Shown here piece after piece: positions 35,866 through 46,929 of a stretch of 64,000 nt of DNA. Within the stretch, counting starts at the first letter, position 1, and each line of letters begins with the position of its first letter. Below the pieces are notes generated by a model that was given only the letters and a program-made list of their open reading frames with translations, did no database searches and was not told the DNA's origin. The stretch is from Termitomyces sp. T153 (taxonomy: Eukaryota; Basidiomycota; Agaricomycetes; Agaricales; Lyophyllaceae): positions 868,001 through 932,000 of the forward strand of contig JACKQL020000009.1 in assembly GCA_018296165.2 (NCBI GenBank), in the 5' to 3' direction. Both the position numbers and the translations under genes were made by a program.

Positions 35866-36140
35866 ATTCCTGAAACTGTTTTGCCTGAAGGATGAAATGC
35901 TCCTCTACAGAATCCCTTACCTAGATTGGTGCCACCTCTGCCTGCTCCTATACATAAAAGAGTCATTAGACTCAATCAGCCTATTGTTTCTCAAGCAACT
36001 GTGGGTATTCCTGAAACTCATCTGCCTGAAGGATGGGATGCCCCTTTACAGAATGCCTTACCCAGAATGGTGCCACATTTGCCTGTATATGGAAGAGTCA
36101 ATAGGCTGGGACCAGTCAATCAGCCTACTGTAAGTGTGAC
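35866..36140. repeat. direct duplication, ~141 bp unit, two copies
   Basis: Units start attcctgaaact at 35866 and 36007; each contains ctgcctgaaggatg then cagaat-ccttaccc-gaatg and a tail with caatcagcctact. In the second unit the + frame is open (PETHLPEGWDAPLQNALPRM) while the first has TGA where the second has TGG, consistent with G-to-A decay. Confidence 0.75.
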
Positions 36141-36311
36141 AGTTTGAATAATTCCTTGGTTAGTACTAACTTTTATAATTTTTAGCATCTCTAATATATA
36201 CCAGTGGACATTGTAATATTTTGTTGATAATGTAATATAGACACATGATTGGTCCATATACAAAATCACAGTATATTGAATTGTAAGAGAAAAGCAACAC
36301 TTAGTCAACAA

Positions 36312-36838
36312 AATACAAAGATCTAACCAAATGAAGTGAGGTTGGTTCTAGATCTTAGCATTGAATTAACAGATACAAAGACCTGACCAAACAAAGTGAG
36401 GTTGGGTCTGGATCTTACATTGTATTATCAATTACAAAGACCTCACTGAATAAAGTGAGGTTGGGTCTGGATTTTAGAATTGAATTAACAAATACAAATA
36501 CCTAACCAAACAAAGTGAGGTTGGGTTTGGATCTTACATTGTATTATCAATTACAAAGACCTCACTGAATAAAGTGAGGTTGGGTCTGGATTTTAGAATT
36601 GAATTAACAAATACAAAGACCTAACCAACTGAAGTGAGGTTTGGTCTGGATCTTAGCATTGAATTAACAAATACAAAGACCTAACCAATCAAAGTGAGGT
36701 TGGGTCTGGATCTCAACATTGAATTAGAATATCAAGGACCTAACCAAACAAAAAGAGGTTGGATCTGGATCTCAACATTGAGTTAGAATAGCAAGGACCT
36801 AACCAAACAAAGTGAAGTTGGGTCTGGGACTTAGCAAG
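36312..36838. repeat. tandem repeat, ~60 bp unit, nine copies
   Basis: Nine units share acaaagacctaaccaaacaa followed by agtgaggttgggtctggat and cttagcattgaattaaca. A higher-order copy is visible: the two-unit block containing acctcactgaataaagtg occurs twice about 119 bp apart (about 36430 and 36550). AT-rich, CpG-free, no ORF. Confidence 0.9.
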
Positions 36839-38150
36839 AGCTACAGGCCTGTGCCAAAGGCATTGACCATAGCTCTTACATATACATGAGCAGAATTTTC
36901 TGCCCTAGAATTGTAGTTGGCATGCATAGCTAGGCCCCACACACTGGCAAGTTAACAAGCCCACCCTCACCTTGTAAGATCAGTTGGTCATACCTCCAAT
37001 AGTTTAATGTAGGGGAAATATATTTTGATCCTGGTGCTGTTTTGTTGGTGGGATGCCATATCCAACCCATTCTATTTCACTCTTAATCTTTGTGAGACCA
37101 TAACCAGTCTCAAAGGGAGGTATGTAACAAAGCATTCCCTGGACCTCCTTATTACAGTTATTATATATTATTTTTAGTATTTATCATTACTATATTTACC
37201 TCTGGTTGGCAGCATCATCTGATGCTGCCTATTTATTGTACCTATTACATAATGTAAGGTATTGCCTTCCTTGCATACTCATAGTACAAAATCAACAATC
37301 AGATTTGACTTATGAGCTGTGCAACATAAGCTGCAAGAGCTGTAACAGCAACATTACATTGGTAAATCTAGTAATTATATAAAGGAAAGAAGGAGACAAG
37401 AAAAAACTGTAGGATGTGGAATAATATGGCCACCTACACTCTAAGAGTCACTCCCCTTTCTGCAATCCAACCTACAACAGCCCATCTCCTTAAACTGAAG
37501 GATGTTGGCACCAAACCATATTTTTCTGCCTTTCTGCAAGACAGAACATCAGAACAGATCATGGGTACAAATGATAGAAGAATGAGCAAAATGGATTTTG
37601 AAGTGCACAGCAAAGACTGGAGAAAACAGTAATGATTTTGGAAGCAGACAATAGATGAAGGAACAGACAAAGTAATGACATTTGGAACAGATCAAGGATG
37701 GACTACAAACTTGCGCCAGATATCTGGTAGATTTCCTTTTTGGCTCTACTGAGTAGCTGTCTTTTATAAGCACTTTTCCTTCTCTGTACTTAGCCAATTC
37801 ATAACATTTTTCACAGCCACATTGTGCTGTGAAAAGGCCTCTTGTCACAAGCTGCCAAAATCCTCAGCACCCAACAAGTTTTCTATCTCCTGATCAATTT
37901 CCTTTGATGTTATCTGCTAGACCACATTATGGAGAGTGCTATCGGATCTTCATGCTGGTTGTACAGTCTCCAGGAATTTTCTATGTAGTGTCCAACAAAA
38001 ACATCAGGTCCAGAATTTGTAAATGTGTATTAGGACTCAGCTTGATTGTCTCTGCCCACTCTTCTCCAATTTCCAGTCCTGTTCCCTTATCAGCCCAGTA
38101 GTTTAATATCAATTAGAATTTTATCTTTCAAGATGGCAAGTTCTGGCTTG
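36839..38150. other. CpG-poor stretch with a candidate LTR
   Basis: No intact gene. At 37108-37122 the purine tract tcaaagggaggta precedes a TGTAACA start (37123), and a segment ending ACATTACA (37358) is followed by ttggtaaat, so 37123-37358 may be an LTR of about 236 bp. A small ORF (37414-37632) has no motif. CpG returns after about 38150. Confidence 0.4.
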
Positions 38151-38184
38151 ACAATTTCATTCTCACTGGTACATTTCAGTCAGA

Positions 38185-38720
38185 CAGCCACAAATTTGTC
38201 ACACTCTCACTTCAAGCTCCGCTCGGACATCTTGAGTCGGATGAAGAGTAATGGCCATGTAGTGCTATATCAAAAACATCAACTACCAGTGTCGGTAGGC
38301 CAGTACGTGTAAGGACTGGTAATATATGGTACAGTAGCAGGATGTTGTGCCCAAAATGTATTATTTTGGAATGGACCAGCAAGATTCGGTAGATTATTGT
38401 ACGTCGTAAGGTTGATTGGTGCAGCAATGTGTAGGAATGAGTCTTCATAGTCTTGAGAGCACTGCAGGCAGCAGCACCCCATGAAACACGAGAAAGAAGC
38501 TTAAACTGAATGAGTAAAGATACGACATATCATGGTGTCCTTCCGACGGAAATACAAACCCCGCTTTCTCGACAACGAGAACACATCTTAACCTCACAGT
38601 AAGCTTGAATCACCTCAGGCAGTGTATACCGCATTGAAACTATGCTAGTATTATAGATAGGCCATTCCTGAGGAAACCTTTTTTGTCCCACAGAGGAGCG
38701 AAAGTATCACATATCACAAA
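38185..38720. repeat. dispersed sequence related to 20580-20900 (copy 2)
   Basis: Direct orientation relative to the copy near HSE1. Conserved pieces include cacaaatttgtcacactctc, aaaccccgctt, ctcgacaacgagaacacat, agtaagcttgaatcacctca and ccttttttgtccca followed by gaggagcga. Confidence 0.75.
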
Positions 38721-39094
38721 CTTTGTAGGAACTGGTACTGAGAGTGATGGAATCTCCGATTTCCAGGACGTAGACTCTAAGTTTTGGCCAGCCTCTTGAT
38801 TTTTCTGGATTATGTCCCTCCCGAGCTTGGTGCCTACTCCAGACTAGTCCAAAAAAATAAAATAATAAATAATGATTGTTCGTGGCCGAGGAGAAGTAAT
38901 GATTTCCTTCGAGCCATCGCTTCTTGCGACGAACCGCGTAAGGATCGGTTAGAGACACTTGGCCTCGACCCGAGAAGAATGCTTCGAGAAACAGAAACAA
39001 AAAAACGACGAAACCAACTTCAATTTATTGATCCGTTTTCATTCCCATTTCAGGCAGACGCAGTCACATCTGATCTAGATCTCCAACCCATTGC

Positions 39095-39646
39095 AACAGT
39101 CTACTCAGCATTTTTTCCTCAACTGACAATAACCGATCTCAGTCCCACGCAACCTCCGACTACTTGAAGAGCTCGAGCAGGGCGAGAAGGGCATCGGTGA
39201 TGGCTCGTTTTCGTACGGTCTTGAGGACGGTGACGTGACTGGAATGGCACCATCATTGGCCCAGGCCACGTACGTGTCTCTTTATTCCATTTTTATTGGC
39301 GCAATTCACTTTTTACAATAGAGTGTACATGAAAATCGCATCTATAGCCTCAAAAATCACATGTGACAAGAACTACCCCGATGCGCTTCCCCAAGTCCAG
39401 TTCCTTTCGCGCGTCAATCTCCCTTTCGTCAGTCAGACTAACGGCAAAGGCCGATCCGCACAATCTTCCCGTGTCATCTTCGTGGTCCCGCAATAGTAGC
39501 ATTGCGATGGTGCTTGTGGAGATAAAAAAGTACGATTTTCTCACCTTCACATATCTTTTGTATCCATTTTGATTGAGCAATCTAGGGTGATGGCATCCAT
39601 GAATAACAGGAAGCTTCCTCAGCCACCGGAGGGCTCCATGCTCTGA
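39095..39646 (+). pseudogene. MMS2 pseudogene (duplicate of 13791-14372)
   Basis: All four MMS2 exon regions are recognisable in order: [20 protein letters not shown] from about 39143, the ENRIYSLKI block near 39330, the block [15 protein letters not shown] near 39405, and [11 protein letters not shown] ending at the tga 39644-39646. Breaks: the first exon with the ATG is deleted (the 5' region reads straight from cccattgcaaca into intron-like sequence), about 13 nt are missing after the GLEDGD codons (near 39235), and one base is inserted in the NGK codons (near 39443). Each break alone would abolish the protein. It may still be transcribed. Confidence 0.92.
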
Positions 39647-40307
39647 GCTAAGACCTGATAAACCGTATGTGATAATATATATACGATGTGCATTGTGGTG
39701 GCGGTGGCTAGTGCTAGTGTCAATGGTGACGCCGGGTATATCTTTAGAATCTCTTTGACATGTGTACTTTGATTCGATAGATTGAATTTTACAATTTACC
39801 TCCAATCTTTCGACCCATGTGCCAGTCTCTCGTCAAGGAAGATCCATTGCAGCTATTATATGTCAAGATGTCAAGTCTTCGAACATCTATGTCTTCGATG
39901 GCCTTTCCTTTATGGGGCTTGTGAAGCTCAAGGAGTCACTAGTCCGGGTCGCTCTCACCTTTATAGGCGCCGAAGTTCCCTGTGTCTATCAAATCAAACG
40001 GTGTTCAACACTCGTGGGACCAAGAAGCTGCCACGTTCGACTACGCAAAAGAAAAATTCGATAGATGATCGGCATTTAGATATTCATTCAAGAAACTACA
40101 CTCAAGCTGAAATGATGAATCATTGGGTTCTTTTTACCCTCATTGCGGCGGCGTATTGGCAGAAATCCATCAAGTACGGCAAGATAGGATTGGTTGGGAT
40201 CATCGGCGATACGTGAACAAATGCCGGTACCTGCACTCTGTCTAATATTCGACCCTGATTTACCAAAGTCTTATATAACCTCAGGACCCTCGCAGAACAG
40301 CACAAAC

Positions 40308-42272
40308 ATGCGCCTGTATCTGAGGCATATAACTCCCTTCCTTTTCCTAACCGGCTCACGCGGGGTATATGGCTTTGTCATTCCAACTCGGGAGGTTAAC
40401 ACGGACTCTGAGGGATCCACTACGAGGGTCCTCGTTTTAGGAGGTGGCGTAGCAGGCGTCATTGCTGCACGCACCCTGCACGAACAAGGAATCGACGACT
40501 TCGTCGTCGTTGAGGCTCGGGACGAGCTCGGTGGTCGCTTGCATAGCACCCCCTTCGGCGGATATGTCGTAGAGGTTGGGGCAAATTGGATACAGGGAAA
40601 GCAGAAACATAATGGACAAATCAATCCTATCTGGACATTGGCACAGAAACATGGGCTCCGAACCCATATTAGTGATTTTTACGGTAGTTTAAGTAAAAGT
40701 ACCTCTACTTGTCCGGAGATTTGAGCTGACCCTTATGACGTAGAAACGTTTGATGAGACCGGCGAGGCAGACTTCGTGGATGTATTCAATGCAGCTGTCA
40801 GTAATTTTGACGGTTACGTCGACTACGCTGGTAGGTCGCGTTTCGAACAGTTATACTATGCATGCTTTGACATGGCTCTTCACTCTCCAGGATACCGTTT
40901 ATCCAAGGATCTGATAGACTTGACAGCCAGAAGCACGTATGATTGTATCGGGAAGATACCTCGCAATGCCCATGAGATGGCCGCTGAATACATGAACGTA
41001 AGGAAACACATGTTACACTGGGGTTGTCTGATTGATTGCGGTTTGTAGTTTGATTGGGAATATGCTCAAAGTCCACTTCAATCATCCGGAATTGCCACTG
41101 CGCGGGTGAGTTGTAAACTTTGCTAGTGATGACGATCTCAACCTCGAGCTCACGTACCCACACATTAGAACTCCAATTTTTCTTTCGAACCAGAGGCAGG
41201 CGGATTCTCCGACGTTAACATAATGAGCATCGATCAACGTGGCTTTAAGACGTTCATTCAGCAGGAAGCGGAGTCTTTTCTCCAGCCAGAGCAACTTCGT
41301 TTGAATACCCTGGTTAATGACGTTGAATGGTCGGATTCCGGTGTCAAAGCTGTCTTCAGCGATGGGTCCTCAATTTCTGCAGATTATGCCATTTGTACTT
41401 TCAGTCTTGGTGTTCTCAAAAATGACGACGTCAAGTTCGTACCTGATTTTCCCGGTGAGTTTCGCATTTGTCATTAGTATATCTTGTCCAAATTCCGTCT
41501 AGAATACAAGACAGAAGCCATTGCAAGTATGACGATGGGAACATATACGAAGATATTCCTCCAATTCCCGCAAAAGTTTTGGTTCGACACTGAGGTTGGA
41601 AACATAATTCTACTGTTTATCAGACCGATATCTGATTCTATCATGATTGTGCACACAAACAGTTCGCTCTTTATGCGGATTCTGAACGTGGACGATATCC
41701 TGTATGGCAAAGTCTTGATAAGGAGGGCTTTTTGCCTGGATCTGGAATTATCTTTGTAACGGTTACCGTAAGCCTCCCTTTCTGGAATTTTGAAATGCTG
41801 TCTCTTAGTTCACGGACGACAGGGCGACTACTCAGAGAGAATCGAAGCTTTGTCCGACACAGAGGTCGAAGAGGAAACCATGGGTGTTCTCCGAACTATG
41901 TATCCGAACATCACGATACCTGAACCTTTGGATTTCAAGTTCCCCCGATGGTTCAACGACCCGCTGTACCGCGGTTCGTACTCTAATTGGCCTCCCAGTT
42001 TTGTGAGGCAACACCATGACAACCTCAGGGCGAACGTAGGGAGACTTTACTTTGCTGGAGAAGGGACTAGTCAGGATTACTATGGTACGTTGTTGTTTTT
42101 TCTTTTGAAACTGATCGAGGTCAACTGATATTGTACACTATTCTAAGGATACCTGCATGGGGCCTACTTCGAAGGCCGTGATATCGCAAAAATGGTAGCA
42201 AAATGTGTCAATGGTAATGGATGTGTGTCACTTCAACGTTATGAGGAGGTCAAAAATACTGTACCGTATTGA
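40308..42272 (+). CDS. secreted FAD-dependent amine oxidase, polyamine-oxidase-like (paralogue 2, AO2)
   Basis: Eight exons: 40308-40692, 40744-40997, 41049-41105, 41169-41454, 41503-41594, 41663-41767, 41823-42084, 42148-42272. Every exon has exactly the length of its AO1 counterpart, giving 521 residues with no stop. The signal-like N-terminus, VLVLGGGVAGVIAARTL, VVEARDELGGR and LYFAGEGTSQDYYG are retained. Differences from AO1 are scattered substitutions (for example MRLYLRHITPFLFL, EVGANWIQGKQ), including charge changes. One change, GEAT to GEGT, lies in the C-terminal flavin-binding block. Conserved frame through all introns argues for selection after duplication. Substrate unknown; predicted to act outside the cell and produce H2O2. 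Confidence 0.9.
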
Positions 42273-43737
42273 TTTGCAAATAATTCTGCAACTATATCAA
42301 ATGTTATGTTACTAGGTTCTGCTTGAATTTCACCGATGATCCATTTAATCTCGCGCAGGAAAGTTTTGTGGAGCCCGGGCCATTGCGATCAGGGCAAGAA
42401 AAACAAAATTGCTCCGGAAAAGATGCTCGAGAGACGTAACATGTTTTGTCATCAACTTCAACTCAAACTTTCATTAGTATTGTGTCAAGTTTCAAAATGC
42501 ATTATTTAGCAGGTTACACCTATATATAGATTGTCACATGGGAGCAGCCGACGGACTGAGATCAATTGCATCATTCTTGGCACTTGAGGTTATTGTCGGC
42601 GTCACTACAGTCTCCACCCTTCTTGCGTCAAACCCTGGGAAGCTCCATGGACGTACAATACCATTATCGTATTCAAATGTGGGTCAACAGTGATTCCACC
42701 AAAGTCATAATTGCACCACCTATGTGTCCCCACCTACACATTCTCGTCGATTCTTCGGCCAAATTTGTTCTCCATCATACCACCTTGAACTTTACAACGT
42801 GTGTCGATGATTGTTGTCTCAGTAGTCATTCTCTCCGTGATATTCATACGCACTACGTGGCCACGCATATTGGTGCTATTCCTTGACTCCTCCTTGCAAT
42901 CAGTCGAGGATATCAGTCTCGACTCGCTAGTATCCTCTCCCAAAGCGATAGGATTCGCAAGGAACGGTTTATCATATCATACAAACCGCATAGGTGAAGG
43001 CTGGCAAGCACTCTACGCCTAGTATCTGGCGACAGACTGCTATTTTGCGGGAGTGGACTCATGAATATTGAGAGCCTCTGGAAGAAGAGAGCCTCTGTAA
43101 GAAGATTCATATATCTCTCTAAGGATATTCCTTACGCATTGCCGTTTGTATTCGTGAAATTAGACGTACTCGATCAACCTGTAATTCTGTATTGTGTTAA
43201 GTAGGCTAGACCTCATAGCGTTCTTGATCTTCTCTTGACTCCATTTTGGACGCTGTAGAGGAGAAAACAGAGATTATCACGCCTCAATTTGTGCGTACGA
43301 CCATGCTCGCTTCTTCGTGAATAACCTTCGTCAAATTTGTTGGCAAACCATGAAGACTTGCTCCAAGGTATGAATGCTTATTATCCAGGCTTACCTACTG
43401 AAAAAGAACCTGTGTAAGCTACTTCGAACCAGGAATGATATTAGTCTCTGACAGGCTCTGAAATGTTACATACATAGCACGAATTGTTTCTTATTAGACA
43501 CAGTCTTCAGCAAAATTGATGCACTACCTTGAGAAAAGTTTCACATGTTCCGGCCTCAAGCTACATACATCAACAATCGATCATTTTAAGGCACAATGCG
43601 GTGGCGCGTACGCTTGATATATACGGGATGCCATCAATTCGCTTCACACGAAGATCGGAAATCAGCCCACTCCACGATGTATCTCATAACCAAGGCAATG
43701 GACAATGGATCGAACACATGATTATTCCGGTGTGATA
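42273..43737. other. region downstream of AO2, no secure gene
   Basis: Up to about 42715 the sequence is the inverted relative of 10170-10620. A short ORF (42566-42886) overlaps the most conserved noncoding-looking part. Beyond 42715 it is unique to this window and has no recognised gene. Confidence 0.5.
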
Positions 43738-46017
43738 TTAGGAGGCGTAACTTCTTATCCGTTGTCCTGCCAGTGGCAATCGCGGTGTATAGATGAATTG
43801 ATAATTCTCCTGATCCAGCCTGATGGACTCAGGTTTACAGGCTCCTGAAAAATAGGCAAAGTTCCAGCGATATCTACGCTCGATTTTGAAATCATGATCA
43901 TGCACCCACATCTTGCCAAGAGTCATAAATAGACAACGATATTGAGGTACCTTTCCCAGCTTACGCATCAAATTGACACACACGAACTTAGATAGCAACT
44001 CCCCCGTATCAACATCTGACAGAGACAAAATGATCCAAGTACTTTTGGACATACTTCCGGTGTAGCTTGTGAAACAGCTCAGTCGCTGTCTGCATGCGGA
44101 TGGTTGAAACCAGTATACTATGAGCTTTTTCCATTCTAATCAGTATTGTTCCCAATCTGTGGCAAACAGTCTACTCCTTCCACGCCCTTTCTTTCGTAGA
44201 CCCTGACAGGAGGGGCACAAGATTGATAACTCACTAAATACCGCCCAATACATAAGTGGTAAGTTGTGAGTATATTATGAACAGAAGATGATGTTATGGA
44301 GTAAACTGGCGTGATGTTCTGATGGGTCCCTCGAAAAGGGCGATCCTACAATAAGTCCTTGACCACCGGAGATGATTTGATCAGCAAACTTGCAGAAAGT
44401 CCTACAATGTATAGGTGCTAGACGGTAAACCTCCTTCGGAAGTATCCATTCAGAATTCAAGAGTCAAGGAACAATAAGTCATAACATCGCTGTGGAGCGA
44501 AAGGTATGCCACTGATAATATATCCATGTAGCACCATTGTACAGTCACCTTGGCGAGCGCCGACCTGTCAGTTTTTAAATTGTCTGGTTTCATTTGGATA
44601 TCAAATATTCGATGATCGGATATGGATTGATCTCCAAGAGGCAGTCGGGTAACCTTTTAGATGACCAGTCGTTGCCAGTAAAAGGGCAACCAAGGGGTCC
44701 TCTGTTCATCAGCACTGAAGGGTGGAGCTCCTGATGAGCCAGCACGGGGTACACGAACCAGATATTTGGGTCAAAAGATAGCTCATCAGAAGATGCAAAA
44801 GGATCTGATGGATATCTCTGCCTTACCAGCTCAAGACGAAAATTTGTGTTCAGCACGAGTCCAAATCCATACCTGTCGGAAGACGCCGTATTGACTTCGG
44901 ATTTGTAGTCTGTAACAGTATATCCACGAGAAGTGACAAACAACAAGTCTCGCTTTTGTAGTGTTCTTTGAGATCAAGCGATCAAGCGATATCAATCAAA
45001 CAGTCGGAGAGGTGATGATTGAAGCTCACAAATAAGTCGTCACGATAAGAACCACCATTTTCTGTTCTGAAGATGTGGATTGAACCACGATGACTTGAGC
45101 CTCAGCCTGGCCTGGAAGCTGCTCGAATCGCGTATCTACCAGAATGAATGATCCCTAGTTTTGCAGTTCATATTGACACAAAAGTCGCCGTATCCGACTA
45201 ACGGTCAACGTGTCAAAGGGCTGCGTTACTATCGTAGCTGATGTCAAGGCATATGAAGATCCAAAAAGCTCGGGGGCAGCCTCATGTATTCCGATCGTGT
45301 TCGCCCCCAGATTGAACCACCCAACCAGAAAATGTCCTCCGAATGTGGCGCATTCCAATCACACGATTAAAACGAAGATGAAGCAAGGCGGCTCCATAAA
45401 CATCATTTTCAGGCCATACCTAGTATCTCATTACTCACTGTTCTGTATTTGATCGTGTAAGTACATACCGTCGTATTCCCGCTGAAAGATGAGATGAGAG
45501 AGTCTATCGGATTGAGTAGTAGCAAAATGCGCTCCAGCTACGATAATTGACCTGGCTCACGCGGCCTATAGTACACATAGCAGACTCTGATGATTAACAG
45601 TGTATAGCGAATCAATTAGTGAGAAGCTGCATTTCATAGGAAGTTCGGATCAGACATCTCATCAGACAATAACGGGTTAACGCTGCCGTAAAAGGAAACA
45701 TAAAATCATACCAAGTCTAATGGAATAATTTAGAGCGGATGGGAGAAAGTAATACCCATTGAGCACATCTTGAATGCGGACCATCCACTCATTATTCGAG
45801 CATTAGTCTGGAGTTCCAAATCTAGAGATTTGGCGACCAAGTCTTCAAGGCCTCTAGAATTCTGATTCTGACAGCGGGGGGGTGAGGACGGGTAGACGTG
45901 TTTCATTGATGTCCACAGTTTGAATGTCCTGTATCGTTGCATGAAGGTATCGGAGTTATCGCTGGAGAGGGGGAGCATCTTGATCTGTTTTCGCGAAGCA
46001 GAGCTTTCAATTATCAT
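43738..46017 (-). other. possible multi-exon gene of unknown function, structure unresolved
   Basis: On the minus strand several open stretches follow each other with introns plausible between them: 46017-45770 (starts MIIESSASRKQIKMLPLSSD), 45358-45155 (contains FLVGWFNLGANTIGIHEAAPE), 44946-44590 (contains DRYGFGLVLNTNFRLELVRQ and GPLGCPFTGNDW), 44460-44275 and 44052-43738 (contains WIILSLSDVDTGELL). Their composition (balanced, with Trp, Cys and Pro) looks protein-like rather than random, but I could not find a consistent set of splice joins and recognise no domain. It may be a real gene, two genes, or a decayed one. Confidence 0.3.
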
Positions 46018-46149
46018 TAGATCAGTATGTGATTTGATTTATAATCCAGAATTGAGAACCAAGAACTTGAAGCCGTGGGAGGAAATTTTGTGCTTGGGGC
46101 ATGAATATTTCCGAGCCAGCGAATCTCATGAAAGCTAAAGAGCATCGGT

Positions 46150-46920
46150 ACTTGGCAGAAGCTTTGAAGTTCTACTGAGGTCGTTCAAGGCGTCGGCGTG
46201 TAACCAGGTACGATCTACCTCCAACTCTTCATAAACCTCTACACAGGCCTCGGAAGAACCTTGTATGCATCTATGGCTGTATCCGGCATTAGATACTTCC
46301 AAACAAACAAACAATAAAGGATACCTATATGAAAACAGACTGTAGTCCGACAGATGGACCGCTCAGAGCTCCCAACACGCACTTTCCAATATCAAAAATG
46401 GAAAACAATTCCACTACCGCGGACAGTGTGTCAAACCACCTCATAGCTCATAGACAGAAAAGCATCTATCCCTAGTACCTGCCAGCCAACCCTGACTGAA
46501 CTGATCTGGGCGCCTATCCATGATCGAGAATCGAGGGTGTTCGATTGCATAAGCTTTCAAGTTCTACTGAGGTCGTTCAAGGCGTCGGCGTGTAATGATC
46601 GAGGTACGATCTACCTCCGACTCTTCATAAACCACTGTATAGGCCTCGGAAGAACCTCGTATCCATCTATGGCTGTATCCGGCATTAGATACTTCCAAAC
46701 AAACAAACAATAAAGGGGACCTATATGGAAGAAAACAGACTGTAGTCCGACAGATGGACCGCTCAGAGCTCCCATCCACGCACTCTCCAACGCCAAAAAT
46801 GGAACAAAGCATCTATCCCTAGTAACCCTGCCAGCCAGCCAACCCTGACTGAACTGATCTGATCTATCTGTGCGCCTATCTACGATCGAGGATCGAGGGC
46901 ATAAATCATATTGTTCGATT
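46150..46920. repeat. tandem duplication, ~394 bp unit, two copies
   Basis: Unit 1 starts near 46158 and unit 2 near 46552 with aagttctactgaggtcgttc. Both carry gcctcggaagaacctcgta, ggctgtatccggcattagat, acagactgtagtccgacaga and tccctagta-cctgccagcc. Copies differ by substitutions and small indels (for example 13 bp at gtgtaatgatcgagg). No ORF spans it convincingly. Confidence 0.9.
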
Positions 46921-46929
46921 GCATGTTTT

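Larger units (their letters stand above)
38870..42715. repeat. inverted segmental duplication, right copy
   Basis: Reverse-complement relative of 10170-14570. It carries the MMS2 pseudogene, the spacer with cgtcaaggaagatccattgc (about 39834), the intact amine oxidase AO2, and noncoding sequence past the oxidase to about 42715. It lacks the 45-bp array and the paired 90-bp repeats of the left copy. Confidence 0.9.

Noticed and set aside
36120..36850. CRISPR-like regular repeats
   Set aside because: The 60-bp units are contiguous diverged tandem copies without unique spacers, in a eukaryotic transposon block.
42566..42886. 106-codon ORF downstream of AO2 as a gene
   Set aside because: The matching left-arm sequence does not keep the frame open, and no family motif is visible; kept only as a conserved-block finding.
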